This document shows positions 16,868 to 25,612 of a stretch of 64,000 nt of DNA, one piece after another. Every line of letters begins with the position of its first letter. Position 1 is the first letter of the stretch. The translations under genes were made by a program, and so were the position numbers. The stretch covers positions 1,240,001-1,304,000 of the forward strand of contig NZ_CP150170.1 in the NCBI RefSeq assembly GCF_037963865.1, written 5' to 3'. The notes below the pieces were generated by a model, which worked only from the letters and a program-made list of their open reading frames with translations, did not search any database and was not told where the DNA came from. The stretch comes from Paenibacillus sp. FSL R10-2734 (lineage in GTDB: Bacteria; Bacillota; Bacilli; Paenibacillales; Paenibacillaceae).

Positions 16868-17533
16868 GTGGGTCAAAAGGTAAATCCAATAGGACTCCGA
16901 ATCGGTATTATTCGCGATTGGGAATCTAAATGGTATGCAGGGAAAGATTTCGGTACTCTTCTGATGGAAGACGTCAAAATCCGGGAATACCTTAAAGGTA
17001 AGTTGAAGGATTCCGCTGTTTCCCATATCGAGATCGAAAGAGCGGCTAACCGCGTGAACGTTACAATTCATACTGCTAAACCAGGTATGGTTATTGGTAA
17101 AGGCGGAGCAGAAGTAGAAGTACTTCGCAGCGCAGTTACTGCAATCGCTGGTGGCAAAAAAGTACACATCAACATCAATGAAATCAAGCACCCTGAATTG
17201 GATGCAATTCTTGTAGCTGAGAGCATTGCTCAACAATTGGAACGTCGTGTATCGTTCCGTCGTGCACTCAAACAAGCGATTCAAAGAACTATGCGTTCTG
17301 GCGCAAAAGGGATTAAAACTCAAGTAGGCGGACGTCTTGGCGGAGCCGAGATTGCTCGTTCAGAAGGTTATAGCGAAGGAACAGTTCCACTTCATACGCT
17401 TCGTGCCGATATCGATTACGGAACGGCTGAAGCACATACAACTTACGGTCTTATCGGCGTAAAAGTATGGATCTACCGTGGAGAAGTTCTTCCCCCAGCT
17501 AAGAAACAAGCTGCTCAGGAAGGAGGCAACTAA
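16868..17533 (+). CDS. rpsC: 30S ribosomal protein S3
   Basis: 221-aa S3, forming the mRNA entry channel with helicase activity shared with S4 and S5. GTG start at 16868 behind AAGGAGGG, giving MGQKVNPIGLRIGIIRDW. The KH-domain loop MVIGKGGAEVE (around residues 75-85) and the C-terminal GVKVWIYRGEVLP are present. Tightly packed: 13 bp from rplV, 2 bp to rplP. Confidence 0.97.
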   Translation: MGQKVNPIGLRIGIIRDWESKWYAGKDFGTLLMEDVKIREYLKGKLKDSAVSHIEIERAANRVNVTIHTAKPGMVIGKGGAEVEVLRSAVTAIAGGKKVHININEIKHPELDAILVAESIAQQLERRVSFRRALKQAIQRTMRSGAKGIKTQVGGRLGGAEIARSEGYSEGTVPLHTLRADIDYGTAEAHTTYGLIGVKVWIYRGEVLPPAKKQAAQEGGN

Positions 17534-17535
17534 TC

Positions 17536-17970
17536 ATGTTGGTACCAAAACGCGTAAAACACCGCAAGCAACAACGCGGACACATGAAGGGTATGGCTAA
17601 AGGCGGTACTGAATTGAACTTCGGCGAATTCGGCCTGGTTGCATTAGAACCGTCTTGGATCACTAACCGTCAGATCGAAGCTGCTCGTATCGCAATGACA
17701 CGTTATATCAAACGTGGCGGTCAAGTTTGGATCAAGATTTTCCCAGATAAGCCTATTACTCAAAAGCCTCTCGAGGTTCGTATGGGTAGTGGTAAAGGTA
17801 ACGTTGAGAAATGGGTAGCCGTAGTTAAACCGGGCAAGATTATGTTCGAACTCGGAGGCGTGTCGGAAGAGATCGCTCGTGAAGCAATGCGTCTTGCCGC
17901 TCACAAGCTGCCTGTTAAGACTAAGTTTGTGAAACGTGAAGAATTGGGTGGTGAAGCAAATGAAAGCTAA
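17536..17970 (+). CDS. rplP: 50S ribosomal protein L16
   Basis: 144-aa L16, which organises the A-site of the large subunit. MLVPKRVKHRKQQRGHMKG at the start and RMGSGKGNVEKWVAVVKPG in the middle are canonical. The end overlaps rpmC by 11 bp, so the two are probably translationally coupled. Confidence 0.97.
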   Translation: MLVPKRVKHRKQQRGHMKGMAKGGTELNFGEFGLVALEPSWITNRQIEAARIAMTRYIKRGGQVWIKIFPDKPITQKPLEVRMGSGKGNVEKWVAVVKPGKIMFELGGVSEEIAREAMRLAAHKLPVKTKFVKREELGGEANES

Positions 17971-18157
17971 TGAACTTCGCAACTTAACCACTGCTGAGAT
18001 TGAACAGAAGATCGCTGGATTCAAAGAGGAACTTTTTAATCTCCGTTTCCAATTGGCAACTGGCCAACTGGACAACCCAACTCGGATTCGTGACGTGCGT
18101 AAGGAAATAGCTCGTGCTAAAACCGTAATCCATCAAAGAGTGCTTGGGATTAGTTAA
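17960..18157 (+). CDS. rpmC: 50S ribosomal protein L29
   Basis: 65-aa two-helix protein at the tunnel exit. ATG 17960 (MKANELRNLTTAEIEQKI) is chosen; the open frame upstream is only the out-of-frame end of rplP. The LRFQLATGQLDNPTRIRDVR core is diagnostic. The ribosome binding site GGGTGG lies within rplP. Confidence 0.96.
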   Translation: MKANELRNLTTAEIEQKIAGFKEELFNLRFQLATGQLDNPTRIRDVRKEIARAKTVIHQRVLGIS

Positions 18158-18162
18158 GTGAG

Positions 18163-18179
18163 ACGGATCTCAGATCCGT
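18163..18179 (+). other. Intercistronic hairpin rpmC-rpsQ
   Basis: Perfect 7-bp stem ACGGATC-TCA-GATCCGT ending just before the rpsQ ribosome binding site. No U-tract follows. Confidence 0.5.
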
Positions 18180-18200
18180 ATTCAGGAAGGAGGCTAACTA

Positions 18201-18467
18201 ATGAGCGAAGAACGTAATGCACGTAAAGTGCTAATCGGTAAAGTTGTCAGTGATAAAATGGATAAAACCATCGTAGTCGCTGTTGAAACCTATAAGAAGC
18301 ACACTTTGTACCACAAACGCATCAAGTCTACGAATAAATTCAAAGCACATGATGAGGGAAACGTGGCGAAGATTGGCGATACCGTAAAACTCATGGAAAC
18401 TCGTCCGTTGTCCAAGGACAAACGTTGGAGACTAGTTGAAGTGGTTGAAAAAGCGGTTATCATCTAA
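18201..18467 (+). CDS. rpsQ: 30S ribosomal protein S17
   Basis: 88-aa OB-fold protein binding the 16S 5' domain. KVLIGKVVSDKMDKTIVVAVE and the GDTVKLMETRPLSKDKRWRL segment identify it. AGGAAGGAGG lies ahead of ATG 18201. Last gene of the S10 half before rplN begins the spc half; no separate promoter is seen. Confidence 0.97.
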   Translation: MSEERNARKVLIGKVVSDKMDKTIVVAVETYKKHTLYHKRIKSTNKFKAHDEGNVAKIGDTVKLMETRPLSKDKRWRLVEVVEKAVII

Positions 18468-18505
18468 GATAATCAAAAGAGTTTTTCCGGAAGGAGGAAA
18501 TTATA

Positions 18506-18874
18506 ATGATTCAACCATTTACACGCTTGCATGTGGCTGACAACTCTGGTGCGAAGGAACTGATGTGTATCCGCGTACTGGGTGGTACTGGACGCCGTAC
18601 AGCAGCAATCGGTGATTTGATCGTTTGTTCCGTTAAACAAGCAACACCAGGCGGCGTTGTCAAAAAAGGTGATGTTGTTAGAGCGGTAGTTGTTCGTACG
18701 AAACGTTCCGTTCGTCGTAAAGATGGATCTTACATCGCATTCGACGAAAATGCAGCTGTTGTTGTTAAAGACGACAGAAGCCCTCGTGGAACACGTATCT
18801 TTGGACCAGTTGCTCGCGAACTTCGCGATAAAGACTACATGAAGATCGTTTCCTTGGCACCGGAAGTTATCTAA
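18506..18874 (+). CDS. rplN: 50S ribosomal protein L14
   Basis: 122-aa L14, at the subunit interface and the landing site of the silencing factor RsfS. MIQPFTRLHVADNSGAKEL and SPRGTRIFGPVARELR are canonical. AAGGAGG lies at 18491-18497. An imperfect 11-bp hairpin follows in the unusually long 106-bp gap to rplX. Confidence 0.97.
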   Translation: MIQPFTRLHVADNSGAKELMCIRVLGGTGRRTAAIGDLIVCSVKQATPGGVVKKGDVVRAVVVRTKRSVRRKDGSYIAFDENAAVVVKDDRSPRGTRIFGPVARELRDKDYMKIVSLAPEVI

Positions 18875-18879
18875 AATAT

Positions 18880-18930
18880 CCCCAAAAAGTGACGTGTTGC
18901 TCTGAGGTTAATGCCGAATACTTTTCGGGG
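18880..18930 (+). other. Imperfect hairpin in rplN-rplX gap
   Basis: CCCCAAAAAGT (18880-18890) pairs with ACTTTTCGGGG (18920-18930) with one mismatch, enclosing a 29-nt loop. The gap is the longest inside the spc section and would suit an RNA control element. Confidence 0.45.
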
Positions 18931-18980
18931 GCCCCAAAGACCTGCACGAGCCTAAAGGTTAGTTATAGGAGGTGTAATAA

Positions 18981-19334
18981 ATGCCTAGAGTGAAAAAAGT
19001 TCTGGAATCCCATAACAATAAACTGCACGTGAAGAAAGATGACGTGGTGCTTGTGATTAGTGGTAAAGACAAAGGCAAAAAAGGCCGTGTCATCGCTGCT
19101 TATCCTCGTGAAAACCGCGTTCTGGTAGAAGGCGTCAATATGGTGAAGAAACACCAAAAGCCGAACCAGCTGAATCCACAGGGTGGAATTATTGAGCAGG
19201 AAGCTTCGATTCATGTGTCCAACGTAATGCACATCGATCCGAAGTCCGGTAAAGTAACCCGTATCGGTTACAAAGTATTGGAAAACGGTAAAAAAGTTCG
19301 GATTGCAAAACGATCTGGAGAGATTATCGACTAA
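18981..19334 (+). CDS. rplX: 50S ribosomal protein L24
   Basis: 117-aa assembly-initiator protein with a KOW motif (VLVISGKDKGKKGRVIAAYPREN, residues about 16-38). Its C-terminal half, with the NVMHIDPKSGKVTRIGY segment, matches L24. TAGGAGGTG precedes ATG 18981. Confidence 0.96.
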   Translation: MPRVKKVLESHNNKLHVKKDDVVLVISGKDKGKKGRVIAAYPRENRVLVEGVNMVKKHQKPNQLNPQGGIIEQEASIHVSNVMHIDPKSGKVTRIGYKVLENGKKVRIAKRSGEIID

Positions 19335-19365
19335 TCTAGCCCTTAAGAAAGGAGGTTAAATCTTC

Positions 19366-19908
19366 ATGGCAGCAAGAATGAAAGAACGTTATCTTAACGA
19401 AATTACACCTGCTTTGATGCAGAAGTTTAACTATACAACTGTTATGCAAGTGCCTAAGATCGAGAAGGTTGTCATCAACATGGGTGTGGGTGACGCTGTT
19501 CAAAACTCCAAAGTACTTGACGCTGCAGTTAATGACATGCAGTTGATCGCTGGTCAAAAACCAGTAATCACTAAAGCTAAAAAATCCATCGCTGGTTTCA
19601 AACTACGCGAAAATATGCCGATTGGGGTTAAAGTAACACTGCGCGGCGAGCGTATGTATTACTTCTTGGACAAATTGTTCAACGTAACGCTTCCACGCGT
19701 ACGTGACTTCCGTGGTGTTTCCTCTAAAGCCTTTGATGGCCGTGGTAACTACACACTGGGTCTTAAAGAACAATTGATCTTCCCCGAGATCGAATATGAC
19801 AAAGTGGATAAAGTCCGCGGTATGGACATCGTTATTGTAACGACTGCTAAGACGGATGAGGAATCCCGCGAGCTGCTGGGTCAGCTGGGAATGCCTTTCG
19901 CAAAATAA
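19366..19908 (+). CDS. rplE: 50S ribosomal protein L5
   Basis: 180-aa L5, which binds 5S rRNA and contacts P-site tRNA. Motifs KIEKVVINMGVGDA, LIAGQKPVITKAKKS and GRGNYTLGLKEQLIFPEI are diagnostic. AAAGGAGG lies upstream of ATG 19366. Confidence 0.97.
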   Translation: MAARMKERYLNEITPALMQKFNYTTVMQVPKIEKVVINMGVGDAVQNSKVLDAAVNDMQLIAGQKPVITKAKKSIAGFKLRENMPIGVKVTLRGERMYYFLDKLFNVTLPRVRDFRGVSSKAFDGRGNYTLGLKEQLIFPEIEYDKVDKVRGMDIVIVTTAKTDEESRELLGQLGMPFAK

Positions 19909-19957
19909 AGTCGGTTAATCCATTTTCTCCGAAAATGTTTAGGAGGTGTCAGGCTAA

Positions 19958-20143
19958 GTGGCAAAAACTTCGATGAAAGTTAAACAACAACGTACGCCTA
20001 AGTTTAAAGTACGTGCATATACACGTTGCGAACGTTGTGGTCGTCCACATTCGGTATTGCAAAAGTTCAAAATTTGCAGAATTTGTTTCCGTGAATTAGC
20101 TTATAAAGGCCAGATCCCTGGCGTGAAAAAAGCAAGTTGGTAA
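19958..20143 (+). CDS. rpsN: 30S ribosomal protein S14, zinc-binding (type Z)
   Basis: 61-aa short S14 of the zinc-dependent (C+) form: two CxxC pairs (CERC, then CRIC) hold one Zn. GTG start at 19958 behind TAGGAGGTG. Many Bacillales carry a second zinc-free S14 elsewhere for zinc starvation; this window holds only the zinc form. Confidence 0.97.
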   Translation: MAKTSMKVKQQRTPKFKVRAYTRCERCGRPHSVLQKFKICRICFRELAYKGQIPGVKKASW

Positions 20144-20175
20144 GAAGTTTATAAACGGGAAGGAGGTTTACACAC

Positions 20176-20574
20176 ATGACTATGTCTGATCCTATTGCAG
20201 ATATGCTTACTCGTATTCGTAACGCTAACATTGTGCGTCACGAAACGGTAGAAATGCCTGCTTCTACTATGAAGAAACAAATCGCTGACATTTTGAAGCG
20301 TGAAGGTTTCATCCGCGATGCGGAATTCGTTGAAGATAGCAAACAAGGGATTATCCGTATCTTCTTGAAATACGGCCCTAACCAAGAGCGTGTTATTTCT
20401 GGTTTGAAAAGAATCAGTAAACCAGGCCTTCGCGTATACACGAAGAGCAATGAAGTGCCTCGTGTACTCGGTGGTCTAGGAATCGCGATCATCTCCACAT
20501 CTAAGGGAGTTATGACCGACAAAGAAGCTCGTCAATCAAAATCTGGCGGAGAAGTTGTCTGCTACATTTGGTAA
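20176..20574 (+). CDS. rpsH: 30S ribosomal protein S8
   Basis: 132-aa S8, binding the 16S central domain. MSDPIADMLTRIRNAN and the C-terminal GVMTDKEARQSKSGGEVVCY are diagnostic. In E. coli S8 represses the spc operon; no matching site was searched for in detail here. GAAGGAGG precedes ATG 20176. Confidence 0.97.
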   Translation: MTMSDPIADMLTRIRNANIVRHETVEMPASTMKKQIADILKREGFIRDAEFVEDSKQGIIRIFLKYGPNQERVISGLKRISKPGLRVYTKSNEVPRVLGGLGIAIISTSKGVMTDKEARQSKSGGEVVCYIW

Positions 20575-20604
20575 TAAACGTCACAAGATAAGGAGGTGCA
20601 ACAC

Positions 20605-21147
20605 ATGTCTCGTATTGGTCGTAAACCAATCGCAGTACCTAGCGGTGTAGATGTCACTTTGGACAACGCCGTTATTACAGTAAAAGGTCCAAAAGGTTCT
20701 TTGACTCGTGAGCTTCATAAAGACATGAAGGTTACAGTTGAAAATAACGAAATTACCGTTGTTCGTCCGTCGGATAACAAATTGCATCGTTCACTTCACG
20801 GCACAACCCGCTCCGTTGTCAACAACATGGTAGCAGGCGTGACTGAAGGTTTCTCGAAATCTCTGGAATTGGTTGGGGTCGGATATCGTGCAAGCAAATC
20901 CGGAGATAAAATCGTTCTGAACGTTGGTTACTCCCACCCGGTTGAAATTACACCGGAAGCAGGTATCGAGTTCGAAGTTCCTGCGAACACGAAGATCATC
21001 GTTAGAGGTATCGATAAAGAACGCGTTGGCGCATACGCTGCTAAAATTCGTTCCGTTCGTGAGCCAGAACCGTATAAAGGTAAAGGTATCAAATATGAAG
21101 GCGAGCGTATCATCCGCAAAGAAGGTAAAGCTGGTAAGAAGAAATAA
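20605..21147 (+). CDS. rplF: 50S ribosomal protein L6
   Basis: 180-aa L6, supporting the factor-binding stalk base. MSRIGRKPIAVPSGV is the family start; ATG 20605 is preferred over in-frame GTG 20596, which lies inside AAGGAGGTG. The C-terminal motif PEPYKGKGIKYEGERIIRKE is intact. Confidence 0.97.
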   Translation: MSRIGRKPIAVPSGVDVTLDNAVITVKGPKGSLTRELHKDMKVTVENNEITVVRPSDNKLHRSLHGTTRSVVNNMVAGVTEGFSKSLELVGVGYRASKSGDKIVLNVGYSHPVEITPEAGIEFEVPANTKIIVRGIDKERVGAYAAKIRSVREPEPYKGKGIKYEGERIIRKEGKAGKKK

Positions 21148-21148
21148 C

Positions 21149-21211
21149 CAGTTTGAACTTAATTGTAAGATACCCCGTGCATCTTAAAGTGAAGCTGTTT
21201 ACGGCAAACTG
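21149..21211 (+). other. Nested hairpin in rplF-rplR gap
   Basis: CAGTTTG (21149-21155) pairs with CAAACTG (21205-21211), enclosing TAAGAT (21165-21170) paired with ATCTTA (21181-21186). The outer 3' arm ends next to the rplR ribosome binding site GAAGGGAGTG. Confidence 0.5.
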
Positions 21212-21231
21212 AAGGGAGTGAAAGGGAAGTC

Positions 21232-21600
21232 ATGATTACAAAAGAAGATAAAAACAAGGCTCGTCTCAAAAGACACCTGCGTGTTCGTAAGAAGATCCAG
21301 GGAACTACTGAGCGTCCACGTTTGAACGTATTCCGTTCTTCGAAACACATCTACGCTCAACTGATCGATGATGTTAAAGGGGTTACTATCGTATCCGCTT
21401 CTACACTTGATAAAGAACTGAGCGCTAACATCGGTAATGGCGGCAGCGTTGAAGCTGCAGCGAAAGTTGGCCAATTGGTCGCTGAGCGCGCTAAAGAAAA
21501 AGGCTATGCAGTGGTCGTATTCGACCGCGGAGGTTACTTGTACCATGGACGGATTCAAGCATTGGCTGACGCAGCTCGTGAAGCTGGTCTTGAATTCTAG
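21232..21600 (+). CDS. rplR: 50S ribosomal protein L18
   Basis: 122-aa 5S rRNA-binding protein. RHLRVRKKIQGTTERPRLNV and the C-terminal VVFDRGGYLYHGRIQALADA are diagnostic. The gene lies after a structured 84-bp gap. Confidence 0.97.
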   Translation: MITKEDKNKARLKRHLRVRKKIQGTTERPRLNVFRSSKHIYAQLIDDVKGVTIVSASTLDKELSANIGNGGSVEAAAKVGQLVAERAKEKGYAVVVFDRGGYLYHGRIQALADAAREAGLEF

Positions 21601-21627
21601 AATAATTCTTAAAAGGAGGTTAACGAC

Positions 21628-22125
21628 TTGCGTGTAGATCCGAACAGTTTAGAACTGACAGAAAGAGTTGTACACATTAACCGTGTAGCAAAAGTTGTAA
21701 AAGGCGGACGCCGTTTCAGCTTTAGTGCACTCGTTGTTGTGGGCGATGGCAATGGCTACGTTGGTGCTGGAATCGGTAAAGCCGGCGAAGTTCCGGATGC
21801 CATCCGTAAAGGCATTGAAGACGCCAAGAAAAACCTGATTCACATTCCAATCGTAGGAACTTCGATTCCCCATCTCGTTACTGGCCACTTCGGCGCAGGA
21901 CGCGTGTTGCTGAAACCAGCATCAGAGGGTACTGGCGTTATCGCTGGCGGTCCAGTTCGTGCGGTATTGGAATTGGCAGGCGTTGGCGACATTTTGACAA
22001 AATCACTGGGTTCTTCGAATTCCATGAATATGGTCAATGCAACTTTGGAGGGACTTTCCCGTCTGAAACGCATTGAAGAGGTCGCGAAACTTCGCGGCAA
22101 ATCTGTCGAAGAATTGCGCGGTTAA
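21628..22125 (+). CDS. rpsE: 30S ribosomal protein S5
   Basis: 165-aa S5, acting in decoding fidelity and mRNA unwinding. TTG start at 21628 with AAAGGAGGT (21612-21620) 7 nt upstream. VVKGGRRFSFSALVVVGDGNG and the SLGSSNSMNMVNATLEGL segment are canonical; the spectinomycin loop shows no deletion. Confidence 0.97.
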   Translation: MRVDPNSLELTERVVHINRVAKVVKGGRRFSFSALVVVGDGNGYVGAGIGKAGEVPDAIRKGIEDAKKNLIHIPIVGTSIPHLVTGHFGAGRVLLKPASEGTGVIAGGPVRAVLELAGVGDILTKSLGSSNSMNMVNATLEGLSRLKRIEEVAKLRGKSVEELRG

Positions 22126-22139
22126 GGAGGGGAACGTCA

Positions 22140-22325
22140 ATGGCAAAATTGCAAATTACCCTCGTACGTAGTGTAATCGGACGTCCAGAAACACAACGTG
22201 TTACTGTTAAGACGCTCGGCCTGCGTAAACTCAACACGACAGTGGTTCACAATGACAGTCCTGCAATTCGCGGAATGATCAATAAAGTGAGTCACTTGCT
22301 ATCTGTAACTGAAATTGAAGGCTAA
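22140..22325 (+). CDS. rpmD: 50S ribosomal protein L30
   Basis: 61-aa L30. MAKLQITLVRSVIGRPETQR followed by LGLRKLNTTVVHNDSPAIRG is the family signature. AAGGAGGGG sits at the end of rpsE. Found between rpsE and rplO as in most spc operons. Confidence 0.96.
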   Translation: MAKLQITLVRSVIGRPETQRVTVKTLGLRKLNTTVVHNDSPAIRGMINKVSHLLSVTEIEG

Positions 22326-22365
22326 TCGCCTCGCATAAATTAACAAACATAAGGAGGTGCAAACG

Positions 22366-22806
22366 ATGAAGTTACATGAACTTGCTCCGGCTCCTGGTTC
22401 CCGAAAAGAACGCAATCGCGTTGGTCGTGGACCAAGTAGCGGAAATGGTAAAACTTCCGGTCGCGGTCACAAAGGTCAAAACTCACGTTCTGGCGGTGGT
22501 GTTCGTCCGGGCTTCGAGGGTGGACAAAATCCGCTCTATCGTCGTCTGCCTAAACGTGGTTTCACTAATCCTACCCGTAAAGAGTATGCGATTGTGAACC
22601 TTGATGATCTGAATAGCTTTGCAGAAGGAACTGAAGTGACTCCGCAGTTGTTACTTGAAACTGGTGTTGTCAAGAATTCCAAAAGCGGCATTAAGATTCT
22701 CGGCAATGGTGAGTTAACCGTTAAATTGACTGTACAAGCAAATAAGTTCTCTCAATCTGCGGTAGAGAAAATCGAGGCTGCCGGCGGTAAAACCGAGGTG
22801 ATCTAA
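22366..22806 (+). CDS. rplO: 50S ribosomal protein L15
   Basis: 146-aa L15. The Gly/Arg-rich N-terminal extension that threads through 23S rRNA (GRGHKGQNSRSGGGVRPGFE) is intact. ATG 22366 is chosen after AAGGAGGTG; a GTG nine bases upstream lies in the ribosome binding site. Its TAA overlaps secY ATG by one base. Confidence 0.97.
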   Translation: MKLHELAPAPGSRKERNRVGRGPSSGNGKTSGRGHKGQNSRSGGGVRPGFEGGQNPLYRRLPKRGFTNPTRKEYAIVNLDDLNSFAEGTEVTPQLLLETGVVKNSKSGIKILGNGELTVKLTVQANKFSQSAVEKIEAAGGKTEVI

Positions 22807-24104
22807 TGTTCAAGACGCTTAAGAATATCTGGCATGTGGAAGATTTGCGCAAAAAGATCCTGTTTACCTTGTTCATTCTGATTATCTACCGTATCGGTTC
22901 GTTTGTACCGGTTCCTGGTGTGAACAAAGATGTACTGGAAACAGCAAATCAGAGCGGTGACGCTTTGATGGGACTTTTGAACACCTTCTCGGGCGGAGCG
23001 CTCAAAAACTTCTCGATATTTGCGATTAGTATTTATCCGTACATTACAGCATCCATCATCGTGCAATTGCTGTCGATGGATGTTGTTCCTAAGTTTGCTG
23101 AATGGGCTAAACAAGGGGAGCACGGTAAAAAACAACTAGCGCAAATCACTCGTTATGGTACTGTGATTTTGGCCCTGATCCAAGGTTTTGCTACGTCGAT
23201 AGGGTTTAACCGGATTTATGGAACTCAAATGATGCCGAATGCGACATTTGCTGACTACTTGCTGGTTGCCATTATCTTGACGGCTGGTACTTCTTTCCTG
23301 ATGTGGCTTGGTGAACAGATTACCGAAAAGGGAATTGGGAACGGGATTTCGATCCTGATTTTTGCGGGAATCGTCTCCGCCATTCCGGGATATATCACGA
23401 GTACGGCTAACTCAAACTTTATTCAGCCGGACCAAGTGTTCCTGAATATTCTTAAAGTCGTTATTGTGCTGATTGTGATTTTGGCGATTGTGGTGGGGGT
23501 TATCTTTGTACAACAAGGTATTCGTAAGATTCCTGTACAATATGCCAAACGCGTAGTCGGCAACAAAATGTACGGTGGACAGAATACACATATCCCGCTC
23601 AAGATTAATGCGGCAGGTGTAATTCCAGTTATCTTCGCCGTTTCACTGCTTCAGTTTCCAATTGTAATCTCGAGCTTCTGGTCAACCCATGAATGGGCTA
23701 AATGGATTTCCAATAATCTTGCTCATGATAAGCCGCTCGGTATGGTTCTTTACGTGGTCATGATCATCGGATTTACGTTCTTCTATACGTTTGTTCAGAT
23801 GAACCCGCAGCAAATGGCTGATAACATGAAGAAGAATGGCGGATATATTCCAGGAATACGTCCAGGTAAAGCTACAGAAAAATATTTAACCAGAGTGATG
23901 TCTCGGCTAACGATGTCCGGCGCACTATTCCTGGCAGTAATATCTGTATTACCTGTATTCTTTGGCTCCCTTTCCGGATTGCCTCGTGAGGTTCAGATTG
24001 GTGGTACTTCACTGCTAATCGTAATCGGAGTGGCATTGGATACAATGAAGCAGATCGAAAGCTCATTGATCAAACGCCATTACAAAGGCTTCATCAATAA
24101 ATAG
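22806..24104 (+). CDS. secY: Preprotein translocase channel subunit SecY
   Basis: 432-aa channel of the Sec translocon with ten hydrophobic segments. Motifs include the plug-region VPGVNKD, the GIGNGISILIFAGI segment of TM5 and the cytoplasmic NMKKNGGYIPGIRPG loop that contacts SecA and ribosomes. Translation is coupled to rplO by TAATG overlap. Followed by a hairpin and then adk, as in Bacillus. Confidence 0.98.
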   Translation: MFKTLKNIWHVEDLRKKILFTLFILIIYRIGSFVPVPGVNKDVLETANQSGDALMGLLNTFSGGALKNFSIFAISIYPYITASIIVQLLSMDVVPKFAEWAKQGEHGKKQLAQITRYGTVILALIQGFATSIGFNRIYGTQMMPNATFADYLLVAIILTAGTSFLMWLGEQITEKGIGNGISILIFAGIVSAIPGYITSTANSNFIQPDQVFLNILKVVIVLIVILAIVVGVIFVQQGIRKIPVQYAKRVVGNKMYGGQNTHIPLKINAAGVIPVIFAVSLLQFPIVISSFWSTHEWAKWISNNLAHDKPLGMVLYVVMIIGFTFFYTFVQMNPQQMADNMKKNGGYIPGIRPGKATEKYLTRVMSRLTMSGALFLAVISVLPVFFGSLSGLPREVQIGGTSLLIVIGVALDTMKQIESSLIKRHYKGFINK

Positions 24105-24107
24105 GCG

Positions 24108-24151
24108 ATAGGTTCCGGTGAAGCTTAAGATTGTTACTTCCCGGCACCTAT
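24108..24151 (+). other. Hairpin in secY-adk gap
   Basis: ATAGGTTCCGG (24108-24118) pairs with CCGGCACCTAT (24141-24151) with one mismatch, and GAAG/CTTC extends it inside. The following bases are U-rich but broken, so partial termination or processing between secY and adk is possible. Confidence 0.5.
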
Positions 24152-24199
24152 TGTGCTGTTTCTTGCTTGGTGGCGAACTTTTGGGGGGAGAGAGAAATC

Positions 24200-24844
24200 G
24201 TGAACATTTTATTCATGGGCCCTCCTGGGGCAGGCAAGGGAACACAAGCGGCAGAAATCATTAAAGAGTTTGGTATTCCTCATATTTCGACAGGAGATGC
24301 TTTCCGTTTGGCAATCAAACAGGAGACTCCAGTAGGATTGAAGGCCAAATCATTTATTGATCAAGGTTTGCTTGTGCCAGATGATGTGACCATTGGTATA
24401 GTTGAAGAACGGCTGCAGCAGTCCGATTGCGAAAAAGGATTTCTATTGGATGGTTTTCCAAGAACTCTTTCGCAAGCGGAAGCGCTGGATGATATTCTTA
24501 GCCGCTTGAATACATCTTTGGATCATGTCATCAACTTGAATGTTGACCGTGGACTGTTGATGGCGCGTCTTACTGGACGTCGTATCTGCACTGTTTGCGG
24601 GGCATCCTACCATTTAATCTTCAACCCGCCGAAGCAAGATGGCATTTGCGACATTGATGGCGGTGAGTTGTATCAACGTCCGGATGACAACGAAGAAAGT
24701 GTAGGCAAGCGTCTGGATGAGTATGATAATAAAACAGCGCCGTTGCTTGCGTTTTATGATAATAAAGGTCTTTTGCGTCAGGTAAATGGGGAAAACGAAA
24801 TCAACGTCGTTTCTTCTGAAATCGTATCTTTATTGCGAGGTTAA
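24200..24844 (+). CDS. adk: Adenylate kinase
   Basis: Catalyses ATP + AMP to 2 ADP; 214 aa. GTG start 24200 gives MNILFMGPPGAGKGTQ with the P-loop at residues 7-15. The long LID domain carries a Cys3-Asp zinc site (CTVCGASYH then GICDIDGGE), the Gram-positive form. DGFPRTLSQAEAL is the AMP-binding motif. The frame is open further upstream, but no family similarity is seen there. Confidence 0.97.
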   Translation: MNILFMGPPGAGKGTQAAEIIKEFGIPHISTGDAFRLAIKQETPVGLKAKSFIDQGLLVPDDVTIGIVEERLQQSDCEKGFLLDGFPRTLSQAEALDDILSRLNTSLDHVINLNVDRGLLMARLTGRRICTVCGASYHLIFNPPKQDGICDIDGGELYQRPDDNEESVGKRLDEYDNKTAPLLAFYDNKGLLRQVNGENEINVVSSEIVSLLRG

Positions 24845-24848
24845 CGTA

Positions 24849-25601
24849 ATGATCATTTGTAAATCCGAACAGGAACTTGCCTTTATGAGGGAAGCTGGTC
24901 GAATTGTTGCCGAGAGTCATCGTCTTATTGCTGAGGCCATTGAGCCTGGCATTACAACGGGTGATCTCGACAGAATCGCCGATCAATACATTCGCAGTCA
25001 AGGTGCTGTGCCGTCTTTCAAAGGCTACAACGGTTTTCCTGCCAGCATTTGCGCTTCAGTCAACGAACAATTAGTGCATGGATTTCCAGGTAAACGCAAA
25101 CTGATCGAAGGCGATATTGTAACGCTGGATATCGGTGCAGAGTACCGCGGTTATCACGGTGATTCCGCCTGGACCTACGGTGTGGGCAGCATTTCCGAAG
25201 AGGCTCAGCGTTTGCTGGACGTTACGGAAGGCTCCTTGTACGCGGGACTGGCGTTAGTTAAGCCGGATGTGCGCTTGTTTACAATCTCCCATGCTATCCA
25301 GCAATACATCGAAGAGGCTGGTTTCTCAGTCGTACGTGAGTATGTTGGTCATGGCATTGGGGCAAAACTGCATGAAGAACCGCAAATTCCGAATTATGGC
25401 ATAGCGGACCGCGGACCACGTCTGAAACCGGGTATGGTACTCGCGATTGAGCCGATGGTAAACGTAGGAAAGAGACATGTCAGAACGCTGGAAGATAACT
25501 GGACTGTCGTTACGGTTGATGGCTCGCTATGTGCTCATTTTGAGCATACAGTAGCAGTTACTCCGGACGGCATGGAAATTTTCACAAAACTGAATGCGTA
25601 G
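24849..25601 (+). CDS. map: Methionine aminopeptidase, type Ia
   Basis: 250-aa metalloenzyme removing initiator Met. The five metal ligands can be placed: Asp in TLDIGAEY, Asp in YHGDSAWTY, His in VGHGIGAKLHEEP, Glu in LAIEPMVN and Glu in AHFEHTVAV. No N-terminal extension, hence type Ia. It starts four bases after the adk stop; the ribosome binding site is weak (GAGG), suggesting coupling. Confidence 0.96.
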   Translation: MIICKSEQELAFMREAGRIVAESHRLIAEAIEPGITTGDLDRIADQYIRSQGAVPSFKGYNGFPASICASVNEQLVHGFPGKRKLIEGDIVTLDIGAEYRGYHGDSAWTYGVGSISEEAQRLLDVTEGSLYAGLALVKPDVRLFTISHAIQQYIEEAGFSVVREYVGHGIGAKLHEEPQIPNYGIADRGPRLKPGMVLAIEPMVNVGKRHVRTLEDNWTVVTVDGSLCAHFEHTVAVTPDGMEIFTKLNA

Positions 25602-25612
25602 GTGATCTCCAC

